From positions 1,426,001 through 1,490,000 of the forward strand of contig OX621168.1 of NCBI GenBank assembly GCA_951640195.1: a DNA stretch of 64,000 nucleotides, given 5' to 3'. Source of the stretch: Porpolomopsis calyptriformis (Eukaryota; Basidiomycota; Agaricomycetes; Agaricales; Hygrophoraceae). The position numbers were made by a program, and so were the translations under genes. Positions 30,724 to 41,370 of the stretch are shown here, piece by piece (the stretch's first letter is position 1; each line of letters begins with the position of its first letter). The notes under the pieces are model-generated. The model was given only the letters and a program-made list of their open reading frames with translations. It did no database searches and had not been told where the DNA came from.

Positions 30724-32176
30724 ATGAACACGCTCCACTCGCTTCCCAACGAGCTTGCTTTCCAAATATTCGATGACTTGAATGGAGCCGATCTCTTCGC
30801 TTTGGCTAAATCATGCAGGCACTTGAACACCATCGCAATCCCGTACTACCTCTCCCGCCACGACATACCCGACCCATACCGGACAATAGGTCTCCACAGC
30901 GGGAATTTCCACCTTCTCCCATTTCTCAGGATCTCAGTCCAGCTCACTTCAGTTGGCACTATTTATGCCTTCCTTTCCCCTCGTTATTTGGATGATATAC
31001 GTGGGCTGGAGCATTTAGTTGCTAAATTGTCGTCTGTGAGAGTCGTTCGACTTTTCTTTCGCTTCGTTGGACCATTTCGAAACGAGCAGGATGTAGCTCA
31101 GTTTGTCCACGCCATCCATTATCTCCTCACCAGCATCATTGCCAGATCCTGCGTATCACTGTGCGTCCGTGGTCCTGACATGTATTCCCATTGTGCCGAT
31201 ACAAAGCAAGTACGACAAAGCCGCTCGTCAAAACTGTCCTCCCGCTTCATCGCACCATTGGTTCGGATGTTGCGAAAGCCCTCACCAAAACAAGACTATC
31301 ATGATAGCCTCTTGTTGGACACCATCCATGCGTACGAGTTGGCGAAACTTCGAATGGATTTATCGATGCTTTTCCACCCCCCATTCCTCTATTGGGTGAT
31401 CAAACTCATCAATGCCTCACCCCTCACTACTCTTTCCCTCATAAACTCATCGCGGAAACCTTTCGCATTGGATGACCTTCTTCCATCTATCCATTGCCCC
31501 GCTCTCTTAGAATTTTGCATCACAGAAGATGTTCGACAGATCTCCTTCTCGTCCGTCGTTGCGTTTCTTGCCCGCCATCAAAGCCTCACGTCGCTGGAAT
31601 GTAAAGGTGTATTGCGACATGACCATGAACATCCCCTGGTCATTCTTCCACGGCTCTCCAGGCTGATTTTATCCTATGAATCTGTTGTGCACCTTTTGGA
31701 AGATGTCACCCTATTCCCCTCTTCGCCATATCTCCCTCGGATCATTTCCAGATAAATATTACACGCCATTCAACCCTTCTATTGTGAACAATGCACTGGA
31801 ATGTGTCCGCCATTATCCCAACGAGGTTGAGCTATCCCTCACGTTTGCAGAAGACGAGGCTCTCATTGCATGGCTTGATGTGTATGGCAATGATCATGGC
31901 AGGGCTGAGCGTTCGTTGCATCACGTCGTTTGCTTGGAGTTGCTCTTCGGGTTAATTACTGGCCATCTCAGCAACGAGACGCTCTTAGCCCTCCCAAAAT
32001 GGCTAGCCTTGTTCCCCACATTGCGCCACCTGACCATTCGATTTTATCTACTTAACGAAAGGGCCGCCCAGTTAAACTTCGTCCGTTCAGTCATCCAAGC
32101 TTGTTCGCAGCTAGAGGTGCTGAAGGTCAACCTGGAGAGTCACACCGTTGCCGCTTGGCTTGCGATGGAGGACTGA
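30724..32176 (+). pseudogene. F-box/LRR-like gene copy O, 2 bp deletion
   Basis: It starts at 30724 (MNTLHSLPNELAFQIFDDL) with an intact F-box and 'SLPNEL'-branch sequence close to copy A. Near 31720 the run ttcccctcttcgc lacks one CT unit relative to paralogs (ttcccctctcttcgc). The first frame therefore ends at 31755 after about 343 residues. The C-terminal third continues in another frame to 32176 with all family blocks (RHYPNEVELSL, LPKWLALFPTLRHLTI, AAWLAMED). This is a slippage-type lesion in a CT run. A truncated protein keeping the F-box could still be made. Confidence 0.8.
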
Positions 32177-32283
32177 ACTCTTTAAATGCTACTTTTACTG
32201 GCCATGCTAATTATTTTCTACTTGATGTGGATTGGATTATGTAATATATACATGATTTTGACCTGACTTACGCCTACCGAGTG

Positions 32284-32337
32284 GTGAGTGATATCCCCCA
32301 TGAGATAGCAGTGAATAACTAATCCCCGTCAAGTCAG
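32284..32337 (+). other. Predicted 5' leader intron, copy P
   Basis: GTGAGTGATA donor, AATAACTAATCC branch site and GTCAG acceptor, 54 bp, ending 3 bp before the ATG. Confidence 0.6.
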
Positions 32338-32340
32338 ACG

Positions 32341-33756
32341 ATGCTCCTCAAGCTTCCCAATGAGCTTGCCTTCCAAATATTCGGTGACTTGGATAATGCA
32401 GCACTCCTGGCGCTAGCTAAATCTTGCAGGCACCTGAACATTATCGCGACCTCGTACTACCTTTCCTGCCATTATATGTCCGACCCATCCCACAAGATTT
32501 ACCTTTGGCTAGAGAAAGATTTCGGCCACCTCCCTTTTCTCAGGGTCTCCACCTTACTCACTTCGTCTCGACATCTCCTCATCAGGCTCACCGGCGGAAA
32601 TTATTTAGATAGAATTCATGGATCTGAAGGCCTCCTTATCAAGTTATCATCTGTCAAGACTGTATTGCTTAGCCTGCCATTAGTCTGTAACCACCAGGAT
32701 GAAGCCCGTTTCGTCAAGGCTACTCGCGACCTTCTCACTACCGTCATTTCCAGGTCTTGCGAAACATTGCGCATAAGCTCCGGTCCCAACTTGACGCATT
32801 CACATCACACCATTGAACAGAAACTGCCACGTATTGGCCTATCCAAACTCTCCCGGATTTTCATCGCACCATTTAAGAAGGTTTTGCAGAAATCCTCAGC
32901 AACAGCAAACATTGGCGATAATACTTCGCCCCATCACTTTCCTACATCCAAGTTGACAAAACTCCAGATAAATTCGGGCACACTTTTTGATTCCCCGTTT
33001 CTCCATTGGACCATCCATCTCATAAATACCTCTCCCATCACATTCCTTGACATTCAAAACTTATACCGGAAACCTTTCCCTTGGGATCATCTCCTTTCAA
33101 CTATTCATTCTCCCGCTCTGTCAGAGCTTCACATTGCAGACAATTTCAACCAACTCCCTTGCTCTTCTGTTGCTGCATTTCTTGCTCGCCACCAAACTAT
33201 CACTTCTCTCCTATGTCGAGGCTTATCACAAGATGGCCCCAATTACCCCAAATTCTTTCTTCCTCAGCTTACCGATTTGGTTTCAAACCCCCCATCAATT
33301 GTATATCTCTTGGAAGATGTCACTGTATTCCCCTCTCTTCGTAATATCACCCTCCACACAGACTACCTGCCGTTCAACCCTTCTATCATGAATAACGCAC
33401 TGGAATGTGTCAGCCGCTGTCCCAACGAGCTTGAGTTGACTCTCAAGGTTGGCGGAGAAGACGAGGCTTTCATCTCGTGGCTTGACGTAGACGTCAATGA
33501 CAACAGTCGGGTTGAGCGCTTATTGCATCGCGTCATTCGCCTCACGTTGCCCGTTTACCCATTCAGCACGAAGACGCTTTTAGTTCTTCCAAAATGGTTG
33601 GCACTGTTCCCTGCATTACGCCTCTTAACATTTCGGCATTACAAAACGATCCCCCGGGATGTCACCCATTCAGTCATCCAAGCTTGCTCCCAACTCGAGA
33701 CACTGACAATCAACGAGGAGTCCCATACGATTGCCACTTGGCTTGCGAAGGACTGA
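32341..33756 (+). CDS. F-box/LRR-like protein, copy P
   Basis: Intronless coding exon, 471 aa, from 32341 (MLLKLPNELAFQIFGDLDNA). It belongs to the 'KLPNEL...GDLDNAALLALAK' branch shared with R, S, T, CC and DD, and is the only plus-strand member of that branch in the central array. It carries the full linker (RIGLSKLSRIFIAPFKKVLQ), then FPWDHLLSTIHSPALSE, FLARHQTITSLLCRGL, SRCPNELELTL and LPKWLALFPALRLLTF. Intact. It is the last gene before the point where the two arms converge. Confidence 0.82.
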   Translation: MLLKLPNELAFQIFGDLDNAALLALAKSCRHLNIIATSYYLSCHYMSDPSHKIYLWLEKDFGHLPFLRVSTLLTSSRHLLIRLTGGNYLDRIHGSEGLLIKLSSVKTVLLSLPLVCNHQDEARFVKATRDLLTTVISRSCETLRISSGPNLTHSHHTIEQKLPRIGLSKLSRIFIAPFKKVLQKSSATANIGDNTSPHHFPTSKLTKLQINSGTLFDSPFLHWTIHLINTSPITFLDIQNLYRKPFPWDHLLSTIHSPALSELHIADNFNQLPCSSVAAFLARHQTITSLLCRGLSQDGPNYPKFFLPQLTDLVSNPPSIVYLLEDVTVFPSLRNITLHTDYLPFNPSIMNNALECVSRCPNELELTLKVGGEDEAFISWLDVDVNDNSRVERLLHRVIRLTLPVYPFSTKTLLVLPKWLALFPALRLLTFRHYKTIPRDVTHSVIQACSQLETLTINEESHTIATWLAKD

Positions 33757-34579
33757 TCTCTTTCCATGGAAGAAACTACGGTGTATTTAGAGTGTAGCTC
33801 CTTCAACAATCTCAGTTTCATTAAGACTCTTGAGAGGTAAATTAACAGGTGAAGAGTTACATTGGGTGTTTTGTGCAGACACTTGGCGTCGGACAGGAGC
33901 TGAAGTCAGGGACTAAACTCGGCCTTACTGGAAGGACGATGCTCAATTATATATACACAATGGTATATACGACCTTGCGAACGTGTCATGACTGGAATCT
34001 AACCGTCCAACATCGCCATACCCACAGACAGCAGATAATAACTATCCACATAAAGATCGACGCCATTTATCTAACCAACTGACATCAGCGTTGGGAACAA
34101 ACACCTAGCCAATCACTTACAACCAACGAGGTCGGCACCTCTCTCCTTCAATATCTAGCAATACGGGCATCGCCAGCTGGTCTCTTGACAGGAAAACCGA
34201 TTAATCCTTTTTGTTCACAAGATCCAGATGACCACATGCAGAGGCAATGTTCAAGCTGGATGCTAGACACGATTTGTTGTTTTGGCTGGCTTGCGATGGC
34301 GCTACGAACGCTGGGAAGTGACTTTGGGGAGGTTGTTCTTGGGACATGACAGTTCGTTTGACGTCGTGGGCTGCGGGCTCTAGTCCGCCGCGGCGGAGGA
34401 GACTGCAAGGTGTGAATGAGAAAGATGGAGGGGTCGATAAATACAAATGAGATTTATTTTACGACGCGGATGGAGACGCGACTTTTGTACTTGCATGGCA
34501 GTGGGCAGAGAATCCCTATTCCAATCGACCATCTATTAAATCAATCTATTTTGTGTCCCAATGAATGAGCCATACCGAA
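33757..34579. other. Centre of the convergent array
   Basis: This is 823 bp between the 3' ends of copies P (+) and Q (-). It includes a flank block at about 34160-34560. No open frame resembles a gene. Confidence 0.5.
34160..34560 (-). repeat. Family-associated noncoding flank block, copy 5
   Basis: Runs include acgggcatcgccagctggtc, gttcgtttgacgtcgtgggctgc, gaatgagaaagatggagggg and aatcaatctattttgtgtcc, in the same order as the 8.5 and 10.4 kb blocks. It follows the stop of copy Q. Confidence 0.5.
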
Positions 34580-36040
34580 TCATGGACGTAAGTCTCCAGT
34601 TGCAAGCCAAGCTGCAGCCGTACGAGTCTCCTCATTGATTGTTAACGTCTTGAGTTGTGGACAAGCTTGGATGACTGAGCGGGCAAATTTCTGGGGGGGC
34701 ATGTCATGCCGATAAGGCAGAAAGGTTAAGAGACGTAATGCAGGGAACAGTGCCAGCCATTTTGGAAGAACCAAGAGCGTCTTCGTGCTAAATTTGGCAA
34801 CGAACAATTTGAGGCAAACGAGGCGATGCAATGAACGCTCAATCCGACTGTTGTCATTGACGTCTACGTCAAGCCATGCAATGAACGCCTCGTCTTCTTG
34901 GCCAAACTTGAGAGATAGCTCAAGCTCGTTGGGACAGCGCCTGACACATTCCAGTGCATTGTCGACGATAGAAGAGTTGAATGGCATGTGGTATTCCTTC
35001 AGAGATCCATGGAGGGTGATATTTTGAAGAGAGGGGAATGCTGTGCCATCTTCTAGAAGGTGTACAAAGGATTCGTAACTTGAGACCAGCTTAGTAAGCG
35101 AGGGAAGATAAAGTTTTTGGGGATTAGGGCCATCTCGCGACAATTGTGGACACTTCAAAGAAGTGATAGTTTGGTGGCGAGCAAAGAATGCGGCGACAGA
35201 GGCGAATGGAACTTCATAGAAACCGTCTCGAATGCAAAATTCAGAGAGGGTGCTGGAATTGATAGCCGAAAGAACATCATCCCAATGGATCGTTCTCCGA
35301 GGATGTGAATGTTCGAGGGAAAGACAGGTGATAGGAGAAGCATTGACAAGACGTATGATCCAAAGGAGAAGTGGTTGATCGAAAAATGTACTTGAATATA
35401 TTCGAAGCGACCTCAAGTTGGACGAGGGAAAGGTGTCTAGCGAGAGAATATCGCAAAGGTCTTTTTTTGCTGAAGGTTTTCGAAGAATCTTCAGCAATGG
35501 CGCAATGAAACGGCGAGAGAGTTTCGATAGACGGGTGCGTGGTACTTTTGGTTCATTGATGTGATGTGAATACCCCGGGTTTGGATCATAGCCAATGGCC
35601 AACGTTTCGCAGGATCTGGCGAGGATGCTGGTGATAAGGCCGTGAATAGCCTTGACGAACCGAGCTTGGGTCTCTTGATCGTACAATGTGTCGACCAACG
35701 ATAAGGAAAGCCCCAGGGATCTTACGAATGCTAGTTTGGCAACTAAGCCTTCCACTTCACGGATTTCACTCAAATAAGGGTTGGCGGTGAAAAGGAGGCC
35801 GAGATGTTGAGATGAAGTGAGCTGGACTGAAATCCTGAGAAAGGGGAGGACGTGAAAATTTCTCCTGTCAAGATTGATGGCGACGTCCGGGTTGGGTATA
35901 TGATAGCGGGAAAGGTACAAGGAGGTCGCAATGACGTTCAGGTGCCTGCAAGACCTGGCCAGGGCGAAGAGGTCTGCTCCTTCCAAGTCATGGAATATTT
36001 GGAAAGCAAGCTCGTTAGGAAACTTGAAGAGTGCGTTCAT
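34580..36040 (-). CDS. F-box/LRR-like protein, copy Q
   Basis: Intronless coding exon, 486 aa, starting at 36040 (MNALFKFPNELAFQIFHDLEG). F-box at residues 6-47. A leader intron ending TTTCCAG just upstream (ATTAATG branch-like site) is possible. Family blocks are present throughout (VNASPITCLSLEHS, WDDVLSAINSSTLSE, FFARHQTITSLKC, RRCPNELELSLKF, LPKWLALFPALRLLTF). It ends AAWLATGDLRP. It combines features of both branches, which may reflect gene conversion. Intact. Confidence 0.8.
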   Translation of the reverse strand: MNALFKFPNELAFQIFHDLEGADLFALARSCRHLNVIATSLYLSRYHIPNPDVAINLDRRNFHVLPFLRISVQLTSSQHLGLLFTANPYLSEIREVEGLVAKLAFVRSLGLSLSLVDTLYDQETQARFVKAIHGLITSILARSCETLAIGYDPNPGYSHHINEPKVPRTRLSKLSRRFIAPLLKILRKPSAKKDLCDILSLDTFPSSNLRSLRIYSSTFFDQPLLLWIIRLVNASPITCLSLEHSHPRRTIHWDDVLSAINSSTLSEFCIRDGFYEVPFASVAAFFARHQTITSLKCPQLSRDGPNPQKLYLPSLTKLVSSYESFVHLLEDGTAFPSLQNITLHGSLKEYHMPFNSSIVDNALECVRRCPNELELSLKFGQEDEAFIAWLDVDVNDNSRIERSLHRLVCLKLFVAKFSTKTLLVLPKWLALFPALRLLTFLPYRHDMPPQKFARSVIQACPQLKTLTINEETRTAAAWLATGDLRP

Positions 36041-36269
36041 CGTCGAGCTGTGTGCTCTGGAAATACAAAACATTAATCAACACATAGGCAGCAGGAAGAT
36101 GGTGAAATGCTCTTGCCGAAGCCTTGTAGAGGTAGATGGGTTTTTTCAATGACACATAAAGCCAAATATATCCGCTACTGCTTTTGGTCAAGGACCAGAA
36201 AATCAGACTTAGATTTCGCATGGTCAAAGAGAGTGAGTTGAGATACAATGTGATGTACACATTCGATAG

Positions 36270-37668
36270 ATCTTTCATAGCAAGCCAAGTGGTAACCGTA
36301 TGGGTCTCCTGGTCGATTGTTAGTGTCTCGAGTTGCGAGCAAGATTGGATTACTGAATGGGTAAAATTTGGGGGGGTCATTTCGATATGATGAATTGTTA
36401 AAATGCGTAATGCAGGGAACAGTGCGAACCATTTTGGAAGAACTAAAAGCGGCTTCGTGCTGAATGTGTCAATGTGCAACTCCAGGGAAATGACGCGAGG
36501 CAACGGGCGCGCAACCCGACTGTTGTCATTGATGTCTATGTCAAGCCATGCGACCTCGTCTTGGACAAACTCGAGACTTAACACAAGCTCGTTGGGACAG
36601 CACCGGACACATTCGAGTACTTTGTTTGCGACGGGAGGGTTGAATGGCAGGCAGTCTGTGTAGAGGGTGATATCACAAAGAGAGGGGAATGCAGTGACAT
36701 CTTCCAAGAGGCATACAATAGATTGGTGGTCTGGAACCAAATCGGTAAGCTGAGGAAGAAAAGTTTTGGGGTAATTGTGGCCATCTCGGGATAAACCATG
36801 ACATACGATGGTGGCGAGAAAGAAAGGCAGCGACAGAAGAGCAAGGGAGTTGTTTGGAATCGTCTGCAATGCAAAATTGTGACAAAGTGGGGGACTGAAT
36901 AGTTGAAAGGAGGGCATTCCAAGGGAAATGTTCCTGGAATGAGTGTCTAATGCCAAGACGTGTGATGGGAGAGGCATTTATGAGATGGATGGTCCAATGG
37001 AGATATGCGCGATCGAAAAATATATCGAAAAATATCTTAATGTCCGTCAACTTGGACACAGGAAAGGTGGCCGGTGGGAGATAATTGCCAATGTTTTCTG
37101 TCACTGATGATTTCCGCAGAATTCCACGAAATGGTGCGATGAAAACACGGGAGAGTTTCGATCGACCGAGACGTTTCGCTTTCTGTCCACGGATGTAACG
37201 CAAGGTGGAACCATGTTCAATCCACAATGAATCGCAGGATCTGGCAATGATAGCAGTAAGAAGCTTTCTAATAGCCTTGATGAAACGAGCTTCATCCTCT
37301 TGGACACTGAATGGGATGAAGGCCCAGGAATGCACCACAATCCCGACAAATGATAACTTATCAACCAGTCCGTCCAATCCACGGATTTCATCCAAATAAT
37401 TTCTTTCGGTGAACCTGATGTGGAGATGTTGAGACGAAGTGAGCCGAGTGGAAATCCTGAGAAAGGGGAGGTGGCCAAAATTGTTTTCCACGCAAAGGTC
37501 AATCTTGGCGGATGGGTCAGGCATATGATGGTGGGAAAAGTAGTACGAGGTCGCGATAATGTTCAGGTGCCTGCAACATTTAGCTAGTGCCAGGAGTGCT
37601 GCATCATCCAATTCACCGAATATTTGGAAGGCAAGCTCATTGGGAAGCTTGAGGAGCATGCCCATCAT
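36270..37668 (-). pseudogene. F-box/LRR-like pseudogene, copy R
   Basis: It starts at 37668 (MMGMLLKLPNELAFQIFGEL) with an intact F-box. Near 36808 roughly 14 bases are missing from the ARHQTITSL block (paralog ccaccaaactatcacttctctcctatg, here ccaccatcgtatg), so the frame shifts. The C-terminal half continues in the next frame (LSRDGHNYPKTFLPQL and onward). The normal stop after AMKD is also lost, and the frame would read on to 36015, into the start of copy Q. Its upstream region is interrupted by an inverted-repeat element at about 37855-37972, and its branch's usual leader-intron promoter is not seen next to the ATG. Confidence 0.82.
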
Positions 37669-38172
37669 CTAACTGTTGGCGGAGGCAAAAATGAGAGGAA
37701 GTACCAGGTAACTATACGTACTTGACAGTAGTGATGTACAAGTCAGCCTGACCCCGGGTCAAGTCAAGAGAAGGCTGACTGACTAGTCAGTCGAAAGTCA
37801 GTTAGCTTTTTTGGTTCCGAAACCGACTATTTTCGCTCAGTCAGCGCATGCATCCAGTGTATTGCTCGAAAATATGTTGAGCCCAAAAATCATCACATTT
37901 CCGTAAATTCTGGAATATGACGGGAATGTGCTGATTTGGGGGCTCAGCATATTTTCAAGCAATACGCTGTGTGACTTAGTGAAGCATCAGTGGTCGAGGG
38001 TCAAGCTAAAAGTCGACGAGGTGAAGGGTTACGCAATCAAAGTACAACAAGTTTAATACATCTTCGGCTATTCATACACAGGTCACAAGTAGCATTTGGA
38101 GAAGTTGTGGTAAAAAGACTTTGGAATCAATCTGGTATCTCAAAGGCCTGTATCCCTTTTGATAGATGTGAA
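37669..38172. other. Intergenic R-S with palindromic element
   Basis: It contains an array of gactga/tcagtc runs (perfect palindrome gactgactagtcagtc near 37778-37793), the inverted-repeat element, and the 3' flank of copy S. No gene was recognised. Confidence 0.5.
37855..37972. mobile_element. MITE-like inverted-repeat element (about 118 bp)
   Basis: The left arm (cagtgtattgctcgaaaata, then tgttgagccc...atcacattt) and right arm pair as reverse complements over about 49 bp with roughly six mismatches, around a centre of about 17 nt. It encodes nothing. The size and near-perfect long arms suit a miniature inverted-repeat transposable element or other hairpin insertion. No target-site duplication is convincing by eye. 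Confidence 0.55.
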
Positions 38173-39615
38173 TCAGTCCTTCATATCAAGCCAAGTGGTA
38201 GCCGTATTGGTCTCCTCGTTGATTTTTAGGGTCTTGAGTTGCGGGCAAGCTTGGATGACTGAACGAACAAAATTCGGAGGGACCGTGTCGATGTGCTGAA
38301 TTGTCAAGGCGCATAATGCAGGGAGCAGTGCCAACCATTTTGGGAGAACCGAAAGCGTCTTTGTGCTGACGTTGTCGATAAGCAACTCCATGCGAATGAC
38401 GCAATACAATAAGCGCTCAATGCGAAAGTTGTCACTGACATCGTCAAGCCACGTAATGAAAGCCTCGTCTTGTTGGCCAAACTCAAGAGATAACCCAAGC
38501 TCATTGGGACAATGACTGACGCATTCCAGTGCATTGTTCATGATGGAAGGGTCGAATGGCAGGTGGTCTGCATTTGGAAATACACGGAGGAAGACATCGC
38601 GAAGAGAGGGAAACGCAGTGACATCTTCCAACAGGTGTACAATCGATTGGGGGTTTGAAACCAAAACGGTAAGCCGAGGAAGAAAAAACTTGGGGTAATT
38701 GGGGCCATCTCGTGATAAACCTTGACATAGAAGAGAAGTGAGAGTTTGGTGGCGAGCAAGGAATGCAGCAACAGAAGAGTAAGGGAGTTGCTCGAGAATG
38801 TCTGCAATGAAGCACCACAACAGAGTGGGGGAATGAACCGCTGAAAGGAGTTCATCCCATTTGTAAAGTCTCCGTGATGGGTTTCCAAAGCCAAGGAATG
38901 TGATGGGAGAGGTATTTATAACATGGATGGTCCAACCGAGAAATGAGCGATCGAACAATGTATCCGAAAGTATTCCGAATTCTGTTAACTTGGATGCAGG
39001 AAAGGTCTCTGGTGAAAGAGTATCGCTGATGCTTGTTGTCGCTGACGATTTCCGCATAATCCTCCGATAGGGTGTGGTGAAAACGCGGGAGAGTTTCGAT
39101 AAGCTAACACGTTGTGCTCTCCGTTCACTGGTGGGATGTGAATGATTCAAGCTAGGACCACAACTAATACGCAATGTTTGGCAGGATCTAGCAATGATAG
39201 TAGTAAGGAGGTCGCGAATAGCCTTGGTGAAACGGGCTTCATCCGCCTGAGTACTGAATGTGGAGATGGAGGCTAGGGAGAGGATTACAGTCTTGACGGA
39301 TGATAACTTGTCAACGAGCCTTTCCAGTCCATGGATTTCATCCAAATAATTGAGTCTGGTGAACCTGATGTGAAGATGTTGAGAGGAAGTGAGCTGAGTG
39401 GAAATCCTGAGAAAGGGGAGGGGGCCAAGATCTGGTTCCGTGCCAAGGTCAATCTCGACGGATGGGTCAGGCGTATGATGGCAGGAAAGGTAGTACGAGG
39501 TCGCAATGATGTTCAGGTGCCTGCAACATTTAGCTAGCGCCAGAAGTGCTGCATCATCCAAGTCGCCGAATATTTGGAAGGTAAGCTCAATGGGAAGCTT
39601 GAGGAGCGTGCCCAT
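38173..39615 (-). CDS. F-box/LRR-like protein, copy S
   Basis: Intronless coding exon, 480 aa, starting at 39615 (MGTLLKLPIELTFQIFGDLDD). By eye its closest relative in the window is copy DD at 60.3 kb. Shared peculiarities are KLSRVFTTPYRRI/KLSRVFTAPYRRI, KLTEFGILSDTLFDRSFL, the YKWDELL block and PTLLWCFIAD/PTLLWFFIAD. The upstream DNA matches the conserved promoter and leader of T, CC and DD, but the leader donor here reads GCGAGT rather than GTGAGT. It ends TTWLDMKD. Intact. Confidence 0.82.
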   Translation of the reverse strand: MGTLLKLPIELTFQIFGDLDDAALLALAKCCRHLNIIATSYYLSCHHTPDPSVEIDLGTEPDLGPLPFLRISTQLTSSQHLHIRFTRLNYLDEIHGLERLVDKLSSVKTVILSLASISTFSTQADEARFTKAIRDLLTTIIARSCQTLRISCGPSLNHSHPTSERRAQRVSLSKLSRVFTTPYRRIMRKSSATTSISDTLSPETFPASKLTEFGILSDTLFDRSFLGWTIHVINTSPITFLGFGNPSRRLYKWDELLSAVHSPTLLWCFIADILEQLPYSSVAAFLARHQTLTSLLCQGLSRDGPNYPKFFLPRLTVLVSNPQSIVHLLEDVTAFPSLRDVFLRVFPNADHLPFDPSIMNNALECVSHCPNELGLSLEFGQQDEAFITWLDDVSDNFRIERLLYCVIRMELLIDNVSTKTLSVLPKWLALLPALCALTIQHIDTVPPNFVRSVIQACPQLKTLKINEETNTATTWLDMKD

Positions 39616-39879
39616 CGTCTAACTTGGCGCTAATGAAGGGATTAGTTACTCATCGCGACCTTATGGGCATATCACTCGCCGGTTCGTAAAAGCAAAAAGC
39701 ACTGAGTACTCAAGCGTCAGTGGTCGAGGGTCATCGATGAGTTGGTGGGTGTCAATCAATCATCTAAGGGTTACGCAATCAAAGCCAAGTACATTTAATA
39801 CATCTTCGGCTATTCATATGTGGGTCGAAGGTAGCATCGGAGAAATGTGTTAAAAACACATTGGATTCAATCTGGTGTA

Positions 39880-41316
39880 TCAGTCCTCAAGCCAAGCAGC
39901 AGTGGTATGGGTCTCCTCGTTTATTGTTAGCGTCTCGATTTGCGGGCAAGCTTGGATGACTGAACGAGCAAAGTCGCAGGGATCATTTGGTGTACCCATC
40001 AAATTGAAATGTTAAGCAGCGCAACGCGGGGAACAGTGCCAGCCATTTGGGAGAACTAAAAACGTCTTCGTGCTGAATTTCGCGATGAAGAACTTCAAGG
40101 CAATGACGCCATGCAATAAGCGCTCAATCCGGCTATCGTCATTGCTGTCGACGTCAAGCCATGAAATGCAAGCCCCGTCTTCTTGGCGAAACCTGAGAGA
40201 TAACTCCAACTCGTTGGGACAGCGTGTGAGACACACCAGTGCACGATTCATGATAGCAGGGTTGAATGGCAGGTAGTATCCACTTGGAGAGGCATCAAGT
40301 GAGATACAACAAAGAGAGGGGAATGCAGTGACATTGTCCAGAAGGAATGCAATGGAATCGTAGCTTGAAACCAACCTGGTAAGCCCAGGAAGAAAAAATT
40401 GGGTGTCATTAAGGTCATCGTGCAATAACCGTTGACATTCCAGAGAAGTGATAGTTTGGTGGCGAGCAAGAAATGCGGCGACGGAAGAGCAAGGGAGCTG
40501 CTCGAAGCAGTCTATAAGGCGAATTTCTGACAGAGTGGGGGAATAAACAGCCGAAAGGAGGTCATCCCAGGGGAAAGGTGTCTGGAATAAGTTTCCAATG
40601 GAAAGGCTTCTGATGGGAGAGGCGTTGATGAGATGGATGGTCCAATGGAGAAATGAGTGATTGAAAAGGGTAACCGAATATATTCGAAGCGTTCTCAACT
40701 TGGACGCAGGAAATGTGTCCAGCGAAGAAATGTCGCCAATGGTTTCTGGTACTGAGGGGTTCTGCCAAGTCCTCCAGGTGAAAACAGTGCGTTTAGATGG
40801 GCCGATATGTTGCGTTTTCCGTTCACTGGTGTGATGAGAAACCTTCAAGCTGGGACGACCATGTTCAACGCACAAGGCTTCACAGGACCTGGCGATAATG
40901 GTGGTGATAAGGCCGCGAATAGCCTTAGCGAAACGAGCTTCATCCTCCCAGATACTGAATGCGGGGATGAAGAACAAGGAAAGCGCTACGGTCTTGATGG
41001 ATGATAACTTATCAAGTAGGCGATCCACCTCGTGGATTTCATCCAAATAATTTGTCCTGGTGAACCTGACGCGGAGATGTTGAGACGAAGTGAGCTGGGT
41101 GGAGATCCTGAGAAAGGGGAGGCGGCTAAAATCTTTTTCTACGTAAAGATTAATCTTGTGGGATGGGTCAAGCATATGATGGCGGGAAAGGTAGAACGTG
41201 GTCCCAATAATGTTCAGGTGCCTGCAACATTTAGCTAGTGCCAGGAGTGCTGCATTATCCAAGTCACCGAATGTTTGGAAAGCAAGCTCGTTGGGAAGCT
41301 TGAGGAGTGTGCCCAT
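39880..41316 (-). pseudogene. F-box/LRR-like gene copy T, frameshift near the C-terminus
   Basis: It starts at 41316 (MGTLLKLPNELAFQTFGDLD). The frame is normal for about 430 codons. A single A is then missing near 40047 (ccaaatgg versus ccaaaatgg in paralogs), so LPKWLALFPALR becomes LPNGWHCSPRCAA and stops at 40012. The lost C-terminus is still recognisable downstream (FARSVIQACPQ...LTINEET), with a further small frame change and a 6 bp deletion near WLED. Its closest relative is copy CC (IGNLFQTPFPWDDLLS, LDASPSGYYLPFN, RFRQEDxACISWLDVDSND). The protein might survive without its last 50 residues. Confidence 0.78.
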
Positions 41317-41319
41317 CGT

Positions 41320-41370
41320 CTGCCTTGGCACATCAATTATTCACCACAACCTTATGGGCATATCACTCAC
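41320..41370 (-). other. Predicted 5' leader intron, copy T
   Basis: Minus strand GTGAGTGATATG donor, AATAATTGATG branch-like region and GGCAG acceptor, 51 bp, ending 3 bp before the ATG. Copy CC has almost the same sequence. Confidence 0.55.
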
